From Actinomycetes bacterium (GTDB taxonomy: Bacteria; Actinomycetota; Acidimicrobiia; Acidimicrobiales; Ilumatobacteraceae): DNA of 64,000 bases. A program made the translations under genes and the position numbers. The notes under the pieces were generated by a model. The model was not told the DNA's origin and did no database searches. It saw only the letters and a program-made list of their open reading frames with translations. This document shows positions 24,958 through 34,039 of this stretch, one piece after another; the first letter of the stretch is position 1; each line of letters begins with the position of its first letter. The stretch is taken from NCBI GenBank assembly GCA_029782355.1, contig JAKOUY010000011.1, forward strand, positions 372,001 through 436,000, in the 5' to 3' direction.

Positions 24958-26453
24958 GGCGATGGTGGCGCCGGGCGCGCAGCTCGGTTCGATTGCGCGT
25001 CACGGCACTGACCGCCGGGCTGTTCGCCGTCGTGCTGTTCGTCGGCGCGCTGGCCCTCATGCACCAGCTGGAGCGTTCGCTGGTCGACGATCAGCGCGCC
25101 CAGGACCGCGGGATGCTGCGCGACGAGGCCGCGGTGCTGGCGGCTCGGGGGCTGCCTGCCGATACGAAGGCCGTCCGCGTCGGCAACTCGGTGATGCTCA
25201 GTGTCGGCACATCCAGCGGGGCGGGGGTCACCTTGGTCGGGGTGACCGATCCCGCCGTGGTCGGCTCGATCCTGGCGAACCACCCGGGTCTGACGACGAC
25301 CGACTCCGCCCAGTACGTCGTCTCGGCCAACGACTTCGACGCCAACGCCCATGCCGTCCTCTCGCGCTCGACCGGTCGCTCCGGGGACGTCCTGGTGTCC
25401 ACGGCTGCCGCCGACGGGTTCGTGCTGGCCACCTCGACGCCGACGACCCACATCCGCCACGCCTTGGACGTCACCAGGCGGCTGCTGTGGACGATCGGCC
25501 CGGCACTGGTCCTGGCGGTGATGGCCGCGGCGTGGGTGATCGTCGGCCGGGCACTCCGTCCGGTCCAGGCGATCACCTCCCAGGTCGCCACCATCGGAGC
25601 CCGCTCGTTGCACGAGCGGGTGCCCGAGACCGAGGCGGCGGACGAGATCGCCGAGCTGACCCGGACGATGAACTCGATGCTCGACCGGCTGGAGACGTCC
25701 ACGGCCGCGGCGCGCCGCTTCGTCTCCGACGCCTCGCACGAGCTGCGCACCCCGCTGGCGGTCATCCGGGCCGAGTTGGAGATCGGCCACACTGACGCGC
25801 CGCCGACGGATCCCGAGCCGTCCGGGCCCGGAGCCCGCAGCCAGCCGCGGGCCGGGACGGCGTCCGTCCTGCGCGACGAGGTCGATCGGTTGCAGACGCT
25901 GGTCGACGACCTGGTGCTGCTGGCTCGCAGCGACGAAGGTCGCGCCGACCTCGCCGGCCGGACCGGCATGGCGGCCGGCCAGGACCGGCGGGTCGACATT
26001 CTCGACGTGCTCCACCACGTGGCCGCCCGGCGGCGACGGGTACCCGTGGCGGTCGAGGTCGGCAACGGCGCGGGCGACGAGCTCTCGATGACGGGCGACG
26101 CCATGGCGCTGCACCGGGCCGTCGATCACGTCGTGGCCAACGCCGCCCGGCACGCCGCCACCGCAGTCCAGGTCGCTGCGCAGCGCGAGGGCGGTTGGAT
26201 CCTCGTGACGGTCGACGACGACGGGCCGGGGATCCCGGCCGAGGATCGTGCGGAGGTGGTCCAGCGATTCGTCCGACTCGACGACGCCCGGGCCCGCGAT
26301 GCGGGCGGCGCCGGGCTGGGCCTGGCGGTCGCCTCCGACGTCGCCGCCGCCCACCACGGCCGGCTGACGATCAGCGACGCCCCGGAGCCCTGGTGCGGGG
26401 CGCGGGTGACGTTCACCCTGCCGGCCGCCGAGCCGGGCGAGCCAGCCGATTGA
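24954..26453 (+). CDS. Sensor histidine kinase
   Basis: 499 residues. Transmembrane helix at about 15-40, extracellular sensor loop (about 41-175), second helix (about 180-202), then HAMP. The HisKA box SDASHELRTPLAVI has phospho-accepting His262. The HATPase domain shows N box VVANAARHAA, G1 DDDGPGIP and G2 GGAGLGLAVASDVAAAH. A low-complexity insert rich in Pro and Thr interrupts the dimerisation domain after residue about 280. ATG 24954 overlaps the response regulator stop (ATGA). The sensed signal is unknown; by context it is probably an envelope stress handled by the divergent exporter. Confidence 0.9.
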   Translation: MRRWWRRARSSVRLRVTALTAGLFAVVLFVGALALMHQLERSLVDDQRAQDRGMLRDEAAVLAARGLPADTKAVRVGNSVMLSVGTSSGAGVTLVGVTDPAVVGSILANHPGLTTTDSAQYVVSANDFDANAHAVLSRSTGRSGDVLVSTAAADGFVLATSTPTTHIRHALDVTRRLLWTIGPALVLAVMAAAWVIVGRALRPVQAITSQVATIGARSLHERVPETEAADEIAELTRTMNSMLDRLETSTAAARRFVSDASHELRTPLAVIRAELEIGHTDAPPTDPEPSGPGARSQPRAGTASVLRDEVDRLQTLVDDLVLLARSDEGRADLAGRTGMAAGQDRRVDILDVLHHVAARRRRVPVAVEVGNGAGDELSMTGDAMALHRAVDHVVANAARHAATAVQVAAQREGGWILVTVDDDGPGIPAEDRAEVVQRFVRLDDARARDAGGAGLGLAVASDVAAAHHGRLTISDAPEPWCGARVTFTLPAAEPGEPAD

Positions 26454-26461
26454 GCGCCGGA

Positions 26462-27148
26462 TCAACGGGTGCGGTCGGCCCGAGCCAGGTGTTCGACGTT
26501 GCTCAGCTCGGACAGCATGAACGTGTGCCCGTCCCCGACGGTCATCGAGCTGAGCACCGAGATCGAGGCGTGGCCGGTCGACAGACGATCCCACTCCCAC
26601 GGCACCGCTTCGATGCCGAGCACGTGGCACAGCACGACCCCGTTGGTCCCGGCGTGGGCGAACAGGGCGATGCGCCGATCGTCGGGCACCTCGGGATCGA
26701 ACTCCCACACCGGCAGCGGCTGCGGGGACCGGCGCACACCGCGCTCGGCGAGGAACTCGGTGCACCCGGCGACGATCCGTTCGACGAAGTCACGCGGTGA
26801 CTCCCCGCCCGGCAGCCCCTTCCATCGGTCCTCGGCGATCAGCTTGCGGTCGTTGGCGTAGGCGTCGGCGGCCAGCGTCGCCGGGAGCCCGTGCCAGTTC
26901 GGCTCGCGGATCTCCTCCAGCCACGGGGCGATCTGCAGGCGGGTGTGCCGGGTGCGCAACATCGGCGCGGCCGTCAGCTGCGGGCGGCGCAGGGGGGACG
27001 AGAGGATCTCGTCGAAGTGGATCCCGTCGAGGGCCTCGGCCACGGCTTCGGCTTGGCGGTACCCACGGCTGGTCAGCTCGGGGTCGACGACGTTGGCCCC
27101 GTCGAGGACCCACTGCGGCTCGGCGTGGCGGATGAGGTACAGCTCCAT
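26462..27148 (-). CDS. Histidine phosphatase family protein
   Basis: 228 residues with the catalytic RHAE box at Arg7-His8-Ala-Glu10 and the second histidine in ALFAHAGTNGVVLCHVLG. SSPLRRPQLTAAP supplies the phosphate-pocket Arg. It belongs to the phosphoglycerate-mutase-like superfamily, but the substrate cannot be read from sequence. It starts 15 bp after the Rieske oxygenase gene on the same strand, so the two are probably co-transcribed. Confidence 0.87.
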   Translation of the reverse strand: MELYLIRHAEPQWVLDGANVVDPELTSRGYRQAEAVAEALDGIHFDEILSSPLRRPQLTAAPMLRTRHTRLQIAPWLEEIREPNWHGLPATLAADAYANDRKLIAEDRWKGLPGGESPRDFVERIVAGCTEFLAERGVRRSPQPLPVWEFDPEVPDDRRIALFAHAGTNGVVLCHVLGIEAVPWEWDRLSTGHASISVLSSMTVGDGHTFMLSELSNVEHLARADRTR

Positions 27149-27163
27149 GGTCGGCTCCGAGGC

Positions 27164-28330
27164 TCAGCGGGCGTAGGTCTCGGGGATCGCCCCGCGCACC
27201 AGCCCGCGGCCGAGGTAGGCGTTGGCCACCATCCCGGCGAACTGGTACACGGCGTCCTCGCCGTGGGCCAGGACCCCAGGCCGGTAGAGCGGAGAGGACA
27301 TCGCCCGCTGCACGCTCTCCACCGCACCCCAATCCTGGCGGTTGGTCAGGTCCCACAGCCCGATGGCGTCGGCCGGATCGAACCCGTCCCGGGCGAGATC
27401 CTCGGGAGCGAACAGCCACTGACACTCGACCGCGCAGCGATCCGGGGCCAGGGCCTCGATCCGGTGGGTCATCACGTAGTCGGGGTGCACGCTGATCAGC
27501 AGGTTGGGGAACAGGTTGAGGTACAGCACCTGGCGGCGCTGGGTGGGCGAGAGCCGCGGCCGGACCGTGGCGCAACTGGCCCCGCTGAGGCTCATCGTCG
27601 CGGCGCGCTCGGCCAGCAGCATCGAACCGCCGACGAATGCGCCGCGGTCGGTCCGGTAGTTGTCCCCGCTGTTGGCCACGGTCACCCGGCACAGCTCCGG
27701 GTGGATCAGCGGGCAGTGATAGCACTCGTGGTAGTTCTCACAAGCCAGCTTCCAGTTGGCGGCCAGGTCGTAGTGGTGGGTCGCCGCCACGGCCAGTTCG
27801 CCGAGATCCCAGGCGTCGAGCAGCGCCGGGATGTCGCCGAGGAACTCCTCGAACGGCGCAGCCTCGCCGTCCAGGTTGACGAACACCCAGCCGGCCCACT
27901 CGGCGCTGCGGATCGGCGCCAGGCCGAGTTGGGTCGTGTCGATGCCCTGCACCTTCGGGGCGTGGCGCAACGAGCCGTCGAGCTCGTAGGCCCAGGCGTG
28001 GTACGGGCAGACGATGCTGGGCCGCGAGGCGCGCGAGCCACAGGCCAGCAGCTCGTGGCCGCGGTGACGGCAGATGTTCGCCAGGACGCGAACCAGACCG
28101 CCGTCGTCGCGGGTCATCAGGACGCTGGTCCGCCCGATGCGGACGGCCTGCTGCGACCGAGGGGTGGGAACGTCGGCCGCCCGGCCGACGCAGACCCATC
28201 CGCCCTCGAACAGGTGGCGGTGCTCCCAGTCGAGCACGGCCGGATCGGTGTAGGCCGCGGCCGGGAGCATGATCGACTCACCGAACGGGGCGAGCACGGC
28301 GAGCAGGTCCTGTTCGGGCAGCGGCACCAT
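27164..28330 (-). CDS. Rieske non-heme iron oxygenase alpha subunit (GbcA/choline monooxygenase-like)
   Basis: 388 residues. The Rieske [2Fe-2S] ligands are Cys87, His89, Cys108 and His111 (CRHRGHEL and CPYHAW). The mononuclear iron site reads E202-x2-H205-x4-H210 in ENYHECYHCPLIHPEL. The ECYHC form is typical of enzymes acting on quaternary ammonium compounds (glycine betaine, choline, carnitine), so such a substrate is a guess. No reductase gene is adjacent. ATG 28330 is supported by TAGCCT 6 nt upstream. Confidence 0.88.
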   Translation of the reverse strand: MVPLPEQDLLAVLAPFGESIMLPAAAYTDPAVLDWEHRHLFEGGWVCVGRAADVPTPRSQQAVRIGRTSVLMTRDDGGLVRVLANICRHRGHELLACGSRASRPSIVCPYHAWAYELDGSLRHAPKVQGIDTTQLGLAPIRSAEWAGWVFVNLDGEAAPFEEFLGDIPALLDAWDLGELAVAATHHYDLAANWKLACENYHECYHCPLIHPELCRVTVANSGDNYRTDRGAFVGGSMLLAERAATMSLSGASCATVRPRLSPTQRRQVLYLNLFPNLLISVHPDYVMTHRIEALAPDRCAVECQWLFAPEDLARDGFDPADAIGLWDLTNRQDWGAVESVQRAMSSPLYRPGVLAHGEDAVYQFAGMVANAYLGRGLVRGAIPETYAR

Positions 28331-28336
28331 GCGTCC

Positions 28337-28342
28337 AGGCTA
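28337..28342 (-). promoter_or_regulatory. Candidate -10 element of the Rieske oxygenase gene
   Basis: TAGCCT, exactly 6 nt before ATG 28330. Confidence 0.55.
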
Positions 28343-28391
28343 CGACGTCGCTTCCGGCGCGGCGCGGCCATCGGGACCGGCACGCGGGCGA

Positions 28392-28397
28392 TAGCGT
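28392..28397 (+). promoter_or_regulatory. Candidate -10 element of the DUF2510 protein gene
   Basis: TAGCGT, 10 nt before GTG 28408; slightly wider spacing than elsewhere in the window. Confidence 0.4.
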
Positions 28398-28407
28398 CGC
28401 CGGTCGG

Positions 28408-29160
28408 GTGAACGACCGGGTCCCGCCTCTCGCTGCCGGCTGGTATCCCGATCCGTGGGGTCGCTACCAGTACCGCTACTTCAACGGCACCTCGTGGACC
28501 GCCGACGTCGCCGTCGACGGCCAGCAGCGAGTCGACACGCCGCGCCCCACTACCGCTCGGCGGCTCGCCGGCGCCCGGCCCGCCGGCTCGCCCGCGGTCC
28601 CGGTGGCCCCCTCGGCCCGCCCGGTGCACAACGTCCTGGCCAACGCCGCGCTCGGCGTGGTGGCCGGCTCGGTGCTCATCGGGCTGATCCCCTACCTGTT
28701 CGCCGTGACCGTCCCGGCGGTGGTCATCGCGTTGGTCATGGCCGTCCTCGGGCGGCGCGCCGCCCGGGGCCTCGGGGGTCGCGGTGCGGGCACGGCGCTG
28801 CTGGCCGTCGCCCTGGCGCCCGTGGCCATCGGTGCCGCCGGGCTCGGGCTGTGGTTCACCCGCGTCCTCGAACATCGCGCCGGGCGAGTCCAGCAAGTCC
28901 CCGTCGCGGACATCCGCATCGATCGCTGCGACCTGGCCGACGGGCAGGTGACCATCGCCGGACGGGCGACGAATCACCGCCAGGCGGTGGCCCGGCTGCG
29001 CCTGACGGTCATCGTCCACGCTGCGTCGGGTGGCACCGAGGTGATCGACTTCGACTCGGTCCGAGCCGAGGTCGGCCAGACCGTCCCGTTCACGGCGCGG
29101 CACACGTCGTTCGCCACGTCGGTGACCTGCGAGATCGCCGTGGCCCTGTGGGTCACCTGA
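28408..29160 (+). CDS. DUF2510 membrane protein
   Basis: 250 residues. The N-terminal DUF2510 module is AAGWYPDPWGRYQYRYFNGTSWT (about 9-31), a short Trp-rich unit common in actinobacterial membrane proteins. Two or three transmembrane helices follow (about 75-150), then an extracellular beta-rich domain (VTIAGRATNHRQAVARLRLTV) that may be FxLYD-like. Function is unknown. It runs convergent with the ABC exporter pair and divergent from the Rieske oxygenase gene. Confidence 0.75.
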   Translation: MNDRVPPLAAGWYPDPWGRYQYRYFNGTSWTADVAVDGQQRVDTPRPTTARRLAGARPAGSPAVPVAPSARPVHNVLANAALGVVAGSVLIGLIPYLFAVTVPAVVIALVMAVLGRRAARGLGGRGAGTALLAVALAPVAIGAAGLGLWFTRVLEHRAGRVQQVPVADIRIDRCDLADGQVTIAGRATNHRQAVARLRLTVIVHAASGGTEVIDFDSVRAEVGQTVPFTARHTSFATSVTCEIAVALWVT

Positions 29161-29167
29161 CGGCGAC

Positions 29168-29185
29168 GTCCCCTCGGGCGGGGAT
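29168..29185. terminator. Short GC hairpin between convergent genes
   Basis: GTCCCC-TCGGGC-GGGGAT (one G-T pair) between the DUF2510 gene stop and the exporter stop codon. No T-run follows, so termination strength is uncertain. Confidence 0.3.
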
Positions 29186-31002
29186 CAGCTCGTCGTGCGA
29201 GCCGCGTCGGTCGCGCTGACCCAGGCGTCGTACATCCGGGCGTAGGCACCGCCGGCATCGACGAGGTCGCGATGGGCGCCGTCCTCCACCAGCCGGCCGT
29301 GATCGAGCACCAGGACCCGATCGGCGCGTGCTGCCGTCGACAGCCGGTGGGCGATGGCGATCGAGGTCCGGCCGCGCGACAGGCGCTCCAGCGCCCGGCC
29401 CAGGCGGACCTCGGTGAGGGCGTCCACCGACGAGGTCGCCTCGTCGAGCACCAGCACCGCCGGGTCGACGATCGAGGCCCGCACCAGCGCCACGAGCTGA
29501 CGCTCTCCGGCCGACAGCTGCGAGCCACGCGGGCCGACCTCGGTGTCGAGGCCGGCGGGAAGGCCGGCCAACCAGTCGCCGAGGTCGAGCGCCTCGACCG
29601 CCTCGGCCAGGCGCTGCGGCGTGGCCGACGGATCGGCGAACGCCAGGTTGTCGGCGATCGTCCCGTCGAACAGGAACGGCTCCTGGGGCACCACGACCAG
29701 CCGGCGGCGGAGGTCGTGGTTGGCCACCTCGGTCAGCGGGACGCCGCCGAGCAGGACCTGCCCGCGTGTCGGGTCGGCCAGCCGGGCGACCAGCCGTCCG
29801 AGCGTGGTCTTGCCCGATCCGGTCTCGCCCACCAGGGCCACCTGCTGGCCGGCGGGGATGTGCGCGGTGACCTGGTGGAGCACCGGCTCGTCGTCGCTCG
29901 CACCGCGCTCGGCCTCGGCGTCGTGGCGCCGTGGGTAGGCGAAGTCGACGTTGGCCAGGTAGACGTCGAGCGGGCCGGACGGGAGCCGCTGTGGGTCCGC
30001 CGACTCCGGCGGACCGATCGGCGTCCCGAGCACGCCGAGCACCCGGCGCATGCCGGCGACGGCCGTCTGGGTCTGGTCGATGACCTCGGTGAACTCGGCG
30101 ATCGGCTCGAGGAACCGGTAGGTCAGGAACACGAAGCCGACCATCGCCCCCGCCGTCAGGCCGCGATCCGGGCCGAGCCAGACCCCGAGGGTGATCACCG
30201 CGCTCACCGTCAGGGCGGAGAACACCTCACCGAGCGGGAACAGGAAGGCACCGATGGTGCCGACGCGGATGAACGAATCGGCCCGGCGGCGGGCGGTGGC
30301 CGCGGTGGCGTCGGCGTAGTGGCGTGACGCGCCGTAGGCCCGCAACGTCTCCGAGCCGCCGACCAGCTCGCTGATCTGGCTGAGCATCTCGGCATTGCGT
30401 GCCCGGGCGGCGTCGTTGGCGGTCAGCAGATGGGCCTGGACCCGGCGCAGCAGGATGGCCAGTGGGGCGGCGACGAGGAAGGCGACCACCGCCAGCAGCC
30501 AGTCGTAGGCCAGCATCACGGCGGCGACGACGACCATGAGCGTGCCGTCGAGGAGCAGGGCGAGACCGCCCCAGGCGAAGAACTGCGAGAGGGTCTCGAC
30601 GTCGCCCGTGACCCGGGCGACGAGGGCGCCGGTGCGCTCGTCGTTGTGGTCGGCGATGCTCAGCCGGTGGATGTGCTCGAACAGCCGGACGCGCAGGCCG
30701 AACAGGGCTTGCTCGGAGCGAATGCCGAGGCGGGCGACCGCGGTCCGCTGGGCCAGCGTGGCCACCGCCACCACCGCCACGCCGATCAGGGCCAGATGGA
30801 CGACGACGTCGACGCGCACCCGACCATGACGCAGGCCGCGGTCGATGGCCTGCTGCAGCAGGATCGGCAGGACGATGCGGGCACCGGCGCCGGCCATGGC
30901 CAACAGCACCGTCAGGCCGAAGCCGCGGCGCAGTGCCGGGGCCTCGCGCACGCTGCGCCCGATGGTGTCCACGGCCGACCAGCGGCCCAGCGGCTCACTC
31001 AT
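29185..31002 (-). CDS. ABC exporter half-transporter with consensus ATPase motifs
   Basis: 605-residue type IV exporter: six transmembrane helices (about 25-330), then an ATPase with Walker A GETGSGKTT, signature LSAGERQLVALVRA and Walker B VLVLDEATSSVD with catalytic Glu. The partner gene upstream has Asp at that position, so together they form a heterodimer with one normal and one degenerate site. ATG 31002 overlaps the partner stop (ATGA). The frame extends far upstream without homology and was trimmed. Substrate unknown; lipids or drugs are typical. Confidence 0.88.
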   Translation of the reverse strand: MSEPLGRWSAVDTIGRSVREAPALRRGFGLTVLLAMAGAGARIVLPILLQQAIDRGLRHGRVRVDVVVHLALIGVAVVAVATLAQRTAVARLGIRSEQALFGLRVRLFEHIHRLSIADHNDERTGALVARVTGDVETLSQFFAWGGLALLLDGTLMVVVAAVMLAYDWLLAVVAFLVAAPLAILLRRVQAHLLTANDAARARNAEMLSQISELVGGSETLRAYGASRHYADATAATARRRADSFIRVGTIGAFLFPLGEVFSALTVSAVITLGVWLGPDRGLTAGAMVGFVFLTYRFLEPIAEFTEVIDQTQTAVAGMRRVLGVLGTPIGPPESADPQRLPSGPLDVYLANVDFAYPRRHDAEAERGASDDEPVLHQVTAHIPAGQQVALVGETGSGKTTLGRLVARLADPTRGQVLLGGVPLTEVANHDLRRRLVVVPQEPFLFDGTIADNLAFADPSATPQRLAEAVEALDLGDWLAGLPAGLDTEVGPRGSQLSAGERQLVALVRASIVDPAVLVLDEATSSVDALTEVRLGRALERLSRGRTSIAIAHRLSTAARADRVLVLDHGRLVEDGAHRDLVDAGGAYARMYDAWVSATDAARTTS

Positions 31003-32816
31003 GGCCGCACCTCGGCGCCCGCGCCGACCGTCGCCTCCGCCGCCTCGCCGGCGTCCTCCCCCGCCGCGGCGTCCAGCGCGGCCCGGTCGTGTTCGAAGGC
31101 CTCGATCAGCGTGCGGTAGCCGGGGACGCCAGCCAGCAACGCCTCGTGTCGGCCGTGCGCGGCCACCACGCCGTCGACCAGGTACAGCACGTCGTCGGCG
31201 AGCGCGATGGTCGACGGCCGCGAGGCCACCGCCAGCACGGTCATCGACCCCAGCTGGCGGCGCAGGTTGGCCAGCACCGCCGCCTCGGTGGCGGGATCGA
31301 GCGCCGAGGTGGTGTCGTCGAGGAGCAGCACCGCCGGCCGGCGGACCAGCGCCCGAGCCAGGGCGATGCGCTGGCGCTGACCGCCGGACAGGCCGACGCC
31401 GCGCTCGCCGACCATCGTCGCCAGCCCGTTGGGCAGGTCGTAGCAGAACTCGGCGCAGGCGGTGACGACCGCCTCGTCGACGTCCCGGTCGGCGATCGGC
31501 CGGCCGAGGGTGACGTTCTCGCGGACGGTCCCGACGGTCAGGAACGGCTCCTGGAACACCAGCAGCGTGTCCCCGGCGGGGACCTCGATCCGGCCCGACG
31601 AGGGCTCGATCAACCCGGCGACGAGGTGCAGCAGCGTGGTCTTGCCCGCCCCCGTGGCCCCGACCACGGCGACGGTCCGCCCGGCGGGGATCTCGGCGTC
31701 GACCCCGTCCAGCACGTCGCGCGCCCCCTCGTGTCGGTAGTGCACGCCGTGCAACCGCACCGCCCCGTCCGGGGAGCGGCCCAGGGTGCGTGCCGGGTCG
31801 GGTTGGACGGGTGCGTCGAGCACCTCGCGAACCCGGTTCCAGCCGGCCAGCGAGTGCGGCAGGTCGGACAGGACGAAGCCGATCAGCCGCAACGGGAACA
31901 CCAGCAGGGTGAACAGGTAGAAGAAGCTGGCCAACTCGCCCACGGTGGCCGCGCCGGCGCGGACCCGGTAGGCACCGACGACCAGCAACGCCGTGTTCGC
32001 CGCGTTGGGGATGCCGTCGAGCAAGGCCTCGAAGGTGCTGCGCACCCGGACCGCACCCATGCGGGCGTCGCGCAGCCGCCCGGCGATCAGTCCGAGCCGT
32101 TCCGTCTCGCGCTGCTCGGCGCCGAGCGACTTGACCACGGTGACCCCGTCGAAGCTCTCGTGGACGGCGGCGCTGAGCCGGCCGAGCTCGTCCTGCGCGG
32201 CGTCGTAGTAGCGGTCGGCGCGGCGCTGGTAGACCAGATTGAGGCCGATGAGGATCGGGAACAGGGCCACGGCGAACAGGCCCAGCACGGCGTCGGTGAC
32301 CAGCATCCACGCCGAGGAGATGACCAGCATGACGATCACGCTGGAGGCGAACGGCAACGGGTTGAGGACCGTCGTGGCGGCCTCGGCGTCGAGCCCGGCG
32401 CGTGAGATCAGGTCGCCCGCGGTCTGCCGGCGGTGCCACGGCACCGGTTGGTCGACGTAGCGCTGGACGACCGATCGGGTCAGGCCCTCGTTGACCCGCC
32501 AAGCCGTGCGCCCGGCCCACACCCGGCGGACCACCACGCCGGCGGCGCGCACCAGGGCCACGCCGATGACCAGGCCGAGGACCCCCAGCACGGTGCCCAC
32601 GGCGACGTGGCCGGTGGTGAACCGCGGCGTGATCACCCGGTCGGTGACCAGGCGGACGACGAAGGCCGAGAGCACCGTGCAGATGGCGTAGACCGAGGCA
32701 CCGCCCACGGCGGTGAGGAACAGCCGGCGATGCCCGGCCAGCAGGCCGCGCAGCAGCCGCACCGCTTGGCGCAGCTTGCTCGGGGCGCGCCGGGTGGGCG
32801 TGGTCGGGTCGGCCAT
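30999..32816 (-). CDS. ABC exporter half-transporter with degenerate Walker B
   Basis: 605 residues, same layout as its downstream partner: transmembrane domain at about 30-330 and a C-terminal ATPase. Walker A is GATGAGKTT and the signature LSGGQRQRIALARAL is intact. Walker B ends in DDTTSALD, so the catalytic Glu is replaced by Asp. This is the hallmark of the non-catalytic half of heterodimeric exporters. ATG 32816 is the first gene of the pair; the upstream TAGAAC hexamer is only a partial -10 match. Confidence 0.88.
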   Translation of the reverse strand: MADPTTPTRRAPSKLRQAVRLLRGLLAGHRRLFLTAVGGASVYAICTVLSAFVVRLVTDRVITPRFTTGHVAVGTVLGVLGLVIGVALVRAAGVVVRRVWAGRTAWRVNEGLTRSVVQRYVDQPVPWHRRQTAGDLISRAGLDAEAATTVLNPLPFASSVIVMLVISSAWMLVTDAVLGLFAVALFPILIGLNLVYQRRADRYYDAAQDELGRLSAAVHESFDGVTVVKSLGAEQRETERLGLIAGRLRDARMGAVRVRSTFEALLDGIPNAANTALLVVGAYRVRAGAATVGELASFFYLFTLLVFPLRLIGFVLSDLPHSLAGWNRVREVLDAPVQPDPARTLGRSPDGAVRLHGVHYRHEGARDVLDGVDAEIPAGRTVAVVGATGAGKTTLLHLVAGLIEPSSGRIEVPAGDTLLVFQEPFLTVGTVRENVTLGRPIADRDVDEAVVTACAEFCYDLPNGLATMVGERGVGLSGGQRQRIALARALVRRPAVLLLDDTTSALDPATEAAVLANLRRQLGSMTVLAVASRPSTIALADDVLYLVDGVVAAHGRHEALLAGVPGYRTLIEAFEHDRAALDAAAGEDAGEAAEATVGAGAEVRP

Positions 32817-32905
32817 GTGCCGGTTCTAGCAGGGACCGGGCACGATCCGCCGGTGGTTTGCGCCCGCCGGTGACGCCGGGCGTGGGGCGGGCGGGGTGGG
32901 CGGCA

Positions 32906-32911
32906 TAGCGT
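32906..32911 (+). promoter_or_regulatory. Candidate -10 element of the DoxX gene
   Basis: TAGCGT, 7 nt before ATG 32919; it supports that start over GTG 32910. Confidence 0.55.
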
Positions 32912-32918
32912 GGCGGGC

Positions 32919-33437
32919 ATGGCTGACCAGTTCAACCTCGCCCTGTTGGTCCTTCGCCTGACGCTCGGGCTGTTCCTCGCCGCCCACGGGGTCAACAAGG
33001 TGTTCGGGCGGGGTGGGCTGTCCGGCACGGCCGGGTGGTTCGGCAGCATCGGCATGCGCTGGCCCGCGCTGCAGGCCCGCGCCGCAGCCGGGACCGAGAT
33101 CGGCGCCGGATTGCTGCTGGCCGCCGGCCTGCTGACCCCGTACGCCGCGGCGGGGATCATCGCCGTGATGGTGGTGGCGATCGTCGTCGCCCATCGATCG
33201 AACGGCTTCTTCATCTTCAACAAGGACCAGGGCTGGGAGTACTGCGCGACCATCGCCCTGGCCGCCTTCGCCGTCGGCGCGCTGGGCGCCGGCGAGTGGT
33301 CGATCGATCACGCCGCCGGCCTGCACTGGACCGGCTGGCACGGGGCGCTGATCGCCGGCCTGCTCGGCGTGGGGGCCGCAGCGGCCCAACTGGCAGTCTC
33401 CTACCGGCCGGCGCGGCGAGGCCACGGAGCGCCATGA
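32919..33437 (+). CDS. DoxX family membrane protein
   Basis: 172 residues with four transmembrane helices and the DoxX signature LRLTLGLFLAAHGVNKVFG near the N-terminus, followed by GTEIGAGLLLAAGLLTP. DoxX proteins are linked to redox and thiol stress in mycobacteria, but the molecular role here is open. Its stop overlaps the next gene by 4 bases. Confidence 0.82.
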   Translation: MADQFNLALLVLRLTLGLFLAAHGVNKVFGRGGLSGTAGWFGSIGMRWPALQARAAAGTEIGAGLLLAAGLLTPYAAAGIIAVMVVAIVVAHRSNGFFIFNKDQGWEYCATIALAAFAVGALGAGEWSIDHAAGLHWTGWHGALIAGLLGVGAAAAQLAVSYRPARRGHGAP

Positions 33438-34039
33438 CCCGGAGCAGCACGATCCGCAGCAACGCGGCGCGGCGGATCGCCGTCGACGAGCCGCCCACCT
33501 CGCCGTCCCCCGCCCACCGGCGTCGCCGCACGGTGCTGCGCCTTGCGCTCGGCGCGCTGGTCGCGGTGTTCGGCTCGATGTGGGTCTACGTGCTGTTCTT
33601 CGCCCCGAAGACCGGGGCGTACCGGGTGCGCGAGGAGTCGTGGCGCACCCAGGCCCGCCAGATCTGCGCGGCAGCCACCTCCCAGCGGGAGGCCCTCGCC
33701 GACACCAGCGCCGGCTACATCACCAACCCGACGCACGAGCAGATGCTGCACCGCGCCGACCTCGTCGCCCGGGCCACCACGATCCTCACCGACATGGTCG
33801 GGCGCCTCGACGCCGTCCCGCTCGGCGACGCCAAGGATCGCCAGCGGGTCAGCACCTTCACCCGGTACTACCGGGTCGTGCTGAGCGACCGCCAGCGCTA
33901 CGCCGAACGGCTGCGTCGCTTCGACAACTCGCCCTACGACGAGACCGTCGAGCACGGTGGGCCGGTCAGCAACATCCTCACCGACTTCACCGCCGGCAAC
34001 GACATCACCGGCTGCGCCCCACCCAACGACATCGGCTGA
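33434..34039 (+). CDS. Hypothetical single-pass membrane protein
   Basis: 201 residues. A basic cytoplasmic N-terminus (about 35 residues) is followed by one transmembrane helix (about 36-56) and an extracytoplasmic helical domain with many Arg, Thr and Asp residues (EESWRTQARQICAAATSQRE, HEQMLHRADLVARATTILTDM). Two Cys residues could form a disulfide. No family recognised. ATG 33434 overlaps the DoxX stop, so the pair is co-translated. Confidence 0.7.
   Translation: MTRSSTIRSNAARRIAVDEPPTSPSPAHRRRRTVLRLALGALVAVFGSMWVYVLFFAPKTGAYRVREESWRTQARQICAAATSQREALADTSAGYITNPTHEQMLHRADLVARATTILTDMVGRLDAVPLGDAKDRQRVSTFTRYYRVVLSDRQRYAERLRRFDNSPYDETVEHGGPVSNILTDFTAGNDITGCAPPNDIG

Noticed and set aside
31003-32520. 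N-terminal extension making a 1111-residue ABC protein
   Set aside because: The extension is the other-frame shadow of the upstream exporter subunit; the real start is ATG 31002, overlapping the partner stop.
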